DNA from: Spirochaetota bacterium | Lineage (GTDB): Bacteria > Spirochaetota > Leptospiria > Turneriellales > Turneriellaceae | Direction of reading: 5' to 3' | Length of the DNA stretch: 7,778 nt | NCBI GenBank assembly: GCA_963205035.1 | Contig: CAUJII010000049.1 | Span: 1 to 7,778 of the forward strand | Part shown: piece by piece, positions 6,235-7,778 of the stretch | Position numbering within the stretch: the stretch's first letter is position 1 | Layout of the letters: every line of letters begins with the position of its first letter | Notes under the pieces: model-generated | The model's database searches: none | The model's input: only the letters and a program-made list of their open reading frames with translations | What the model was told of the DNA's origin: nothing | Position numbers and translations under genes: made by a program

Positions 6235-7536
6235 CTAACGCCCAACTAAAAACTTGCTCACGTCGGCGACACGGCAAATCTTGCCTTTGTCTTTAATCGA
6301 CTTGAGTTGAATGGGTGCTGAAAGTCCCGCGCTTTCGATGAGTGCGCATGTAGCTTTCACTCCGCCAAAAAGGTCGACCCAGCCCGAGGGTGGCAGCCAC
6401 GAGAAGCCAGACGACATCACACGGTCGATGCCGTGGATCCCGTCGACTTCGGGGGTGACTTCGCCGATGCGTGCAAAGCTGTACGCAACGTAGCCCAAAA
6501 TAAAGTAGCGGACAATTTTACCTTCTTCGCCGGGAGCATTCTTAATCTGCTCGATGGCCTTGGAATAGAGCCCGTCTTGGATGGATTGCTTTGTTTTCTC
6601 CACCCAGTCAATTTTTTCTTTCTTCGTTGCGGCGAAGCTTAAGTCGGCGATTTGCAGGGTTGTCTTATTTTTTTCAGCGTCGCGGTTGAAATATCCCCCT
6701 TTGCCCTTCGCTTTGCGGCCGAGCATTCCTGCATCGATCATCTTCTGCATATACGCTGGCATTTTATACGTATCAATACGTTCGTCTTGGATGTGCTGCA
6801 CGACGTTGTCGACAATCGCTTTATGGACGTCTAATCCCACAAGGTCGATGGTTGCCAAAGGGGGGAGCGCACGGCCTGTGTATGGTCCCAAGAGGTAGTC
6901 GATTTTGTCAACGCCATGTTTTTCGGCATAAATTGCTGCGTCGTTCAATAGCTGAAAACCAATGCGGTTGCCTGCAAAAGCGGCTGTATCTTCTGTGATG
7001 ATGTTCACGCGGCGCAGGACCTTTTCACAAAAATCGTACACGAATTTGCGTGTCTCTTTCGGAACGTCCGGGTGGAAAATCAATTCGTTGGCAGGTAGCT
7101 TTCCCGGTGGGTTATAGAAGTGAGTGCCCATAAAATTTTTGCGGAACTCTTCGCTGCGGCCTTCGCCCATTTTGCGGATAGAGAGTCCCGAGGAAACGGT
7201 ACTCACAATGGCGTCGGCTTTTTTGTATTTCTCAATTTTCGCAAAAAATTCGTTTTTGATTGCCATATCTTCAGCGAGACCTTCAAAAATCCAGTCGCAT
7301 GAGGGAATTTCTTTTTCGAGCTCGTCATAACTTACCGTGCGGATATATCGGCGTAAAACATCGGAACGCGCTTGCCCGACGGCGGCTTCGAGGCCTGCCT
7401 TTGCCTTATCCAGGGTGCGCGCAAAAAAGATACATTCGATGTTTGCTTGTGCAAAAATGCCGCCCGAGAGCGAGCCCATGTTGCCTGAAGCGCCTAAAAC
7501 CCCTACTTTTTTGATGCTATGCGTTGATTTCGCCAT
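6235..7536 (-). CDS. 3-hydroxyacyl-CoA dehydrogenase, two-domain form without hydratase domain
   Basis: The enzyme oxidises 3-hydroxyacyl-CoA to 3-ketoacyl-CoA with NAD. It has 433 residues. The N-terminal Rossmann domain (about 8-190) begins VGVLGASGNMGS, where the glycine loop reads GASGNMG and is one residue longer than the common GAGTMG. STVSSGLS (112-119) matches the SNTSS loop. MGTHFYNPPG (136-145) carries the catalytic His139, paired with Glu151 in ELI. GNRIGF (189-194) opens the C-terminal helical domain, which includes GRKAKGKGGYFN (273-284). A second helical 3HCDH_C-like repeat lies around 340-400 (HGIDRVMSSGFSW). There is no crotonase domain as in FadB, so hydration must be done by another protein. 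It is the first gene of the operon, with AAGGAG (7542-7547) 5 bases before the ATG, preceded by a promoter near 7608-7636. Confidence 0.92.
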   Translation of the reverse strand: MAKSTHSIKKVGVLGASGNMGSLSGGIFAQANIECIFFARTLDKAKAGLEAAVGQARSDVLRRYIRTVSYDELEKEIPSCDWIFEGLAEDMAIKNEFFAKIEKYKKADAIVSTVSSGLSIRKMGEGRSEEFRKNFMGTHFYNPPGKLPANELIFHPDVPKETRKFVYDFCEKVLRRVNIITEDTAAFAGNRIGFQLLNDAAIYAEKHGVDKIDYLLGPYTGRALPPLATIDLVGLDVHKAIVDNVVQHIQDERIDTYKMPAYMQKMIDAGMLGRKAKGKGGYFNRDAEKNKTTLQIADLSFAATKKEKIDWVEKTKQSIQDGLYSKAIEQIKNAPGEEGKIVRYFILGYVAYSFARIGEVTPEVDGIHGIDRVMSSGFSWLPPSGWVDLFGGVKATCALIESAGLSAPIQLKSIKDKGKICRVADVSKFLVGR

Positions 7537-7541
7537 TGGAA

Positions 7542-7547
7542 CTCCTT
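7542..7547 (-). promoter_or_regulatory. Strong Shine-Dalgarno sequence for the 3-hydroxyacyl-CoA dehydrogenase gene
   Basis: AAGGAG on the minus strand lies 5 bases before the ATG at 7536 and fixes that start. Confidence 0.75.
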
Positions 7548-7557
7548 AAAATGTTCT

Positions 7558-7582
7558 CGAAGAGATGCAATTTTCATCTTCG
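7558..7582 (-). promoter_or_regulatory. Hairpin in the 5' leader of the operon
   Basis: On the minus strand CGAA-GATG and CATC-(TC)-TTCG pair around a 7-base loop, giving 8 pairs with a 2-base bulge. It sits between the predicted transcription start (near 7600) and the Shine-Dalgarno sequence, 10 bases from the latter. It could be a stability or translation-control element, but function is unproven and no known riboswitch was recognised. Confidence 0.35.
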
Positions 7583-7607
7583 ATACAATGCGACAAGCAA
7601 AAGGGCA

Positions 7608-7636
7608 ATTATACCCTATGCAATCCATTATTTTAA
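7608..7636 (-). promoter_or_regulatory. Sigma-70-type promoter of the acyl-CoA operon
   Basis: On the minus strand TTAAAA (7631-7636) and a perfect TATAAT (7608-7613) are separated by 17 bases. The predicted start near 7600 leaves a leader of about 65 bases. AGGG and CCCT arms (7602-7605 and 7614-7617) flank the -10 box and might be a short operator, but the symmetry is weak. No FadR-like or other known operator was recognised. Confidence 0.6.
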
Positions 7637-7669
7637 TAGACGTACTGAATCCTTCTGTCGGAAAAGAGC

Positions 7670-7778
7670 ATGAAGTTTTGGATTTTCTCTCCCTTATTAG
7701 CTGTTCTTGCTCTTTCTGCTATCGATGTGCTCCCTGAAACAAGCAATTCCCCGAGAATAGTTAGTCCAACTACCGAGA
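7670..7778 (+). CDS. Exported protein, 3'-partial at window edge
   Basis: An ATG at 7670 opens a frame that runs off the right edge (36 residues seen). It begins MKFWIFSPLLAVLALSAIDV: one lysine, a hydrophobic core, and a possible signal peptidase I site after ALSA. No cysteine is present for lipidation. A purine-rich GGAAAAGAG lies just upstream and an in-frame stop at 7646 closes the frame, so the start is well bounded. The gene diverges from the acyl-CoA operon across about 130 bp. Nothing can be said about function. Confidence 0.5.
   Translation, partial: MKFWIFSPLLAVLALSAIDVLPETSNSPRIVSPTTE

Overview
The window most resembles a chromosomal segment from a spirochaete of the Leptospira/Leptonema/Turneriella kind. 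This is inferred from three things: two lipoproteins with short lipoboxes, a SurA-like lipoprotein that recalls LipL31 of Leptospira, and a beta-oxidation operon, since leptospires are known to live on long-chain fatty acids. No rRNA, tRNA or phylogenetic marker is present, so the taxonomic call is tentative. I see no CRISPR array, transposase or phage gene.

Left part (1-2860). A small protein with a ribbon-helix-helix-like pattern runs in from the left edge. Next is a full-length member of the acetyl xylan esterase / cephalosporin-C deacetylase (AXE1) family that has lost its catalytic serine and aspartate, and apparently its histidine, so it is probably a pseudoenzyme. It converges with a minus-strand folB (dihydroneopterin aldolase). 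folB diverges from a plus-strand lipoprotein gene whose product looks like the N-terminal chaperone part of SurA without a proline-isomerase domain.

Middle (2860-3030). Two 57-bp palindromic repeats, 55/57 identical and 64 bp apart, lie between converging genes. Reading from the right, they supply the last 25 codons and the stop of a small lipoprotein gene.

Right part (2947-7640). A tight minus-strand operon runs from a good sigma-70-type promoter (TATAAT box near 7610) through a 3-hydroxyacyl-CoA dehydrogenase, an SCP2-type thiolase, a long acyl-CoA dehydrogenase like methylsuccinyl-CoA dehydrogenase, and the small lipoprotein. The first three give the oxidation, second oxidation and thiolysis steps of a CoA-thioester degradation route. 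An enoyl-CoA hydratase and electron-transfer flavoprotein would have to come from elsewhere. The operon could serve general beta-oxidation or a more specialised route for branched or dicarboxylic acyl-CoA. A divergent gene for an exported protein begins at the right edge and is cut off.
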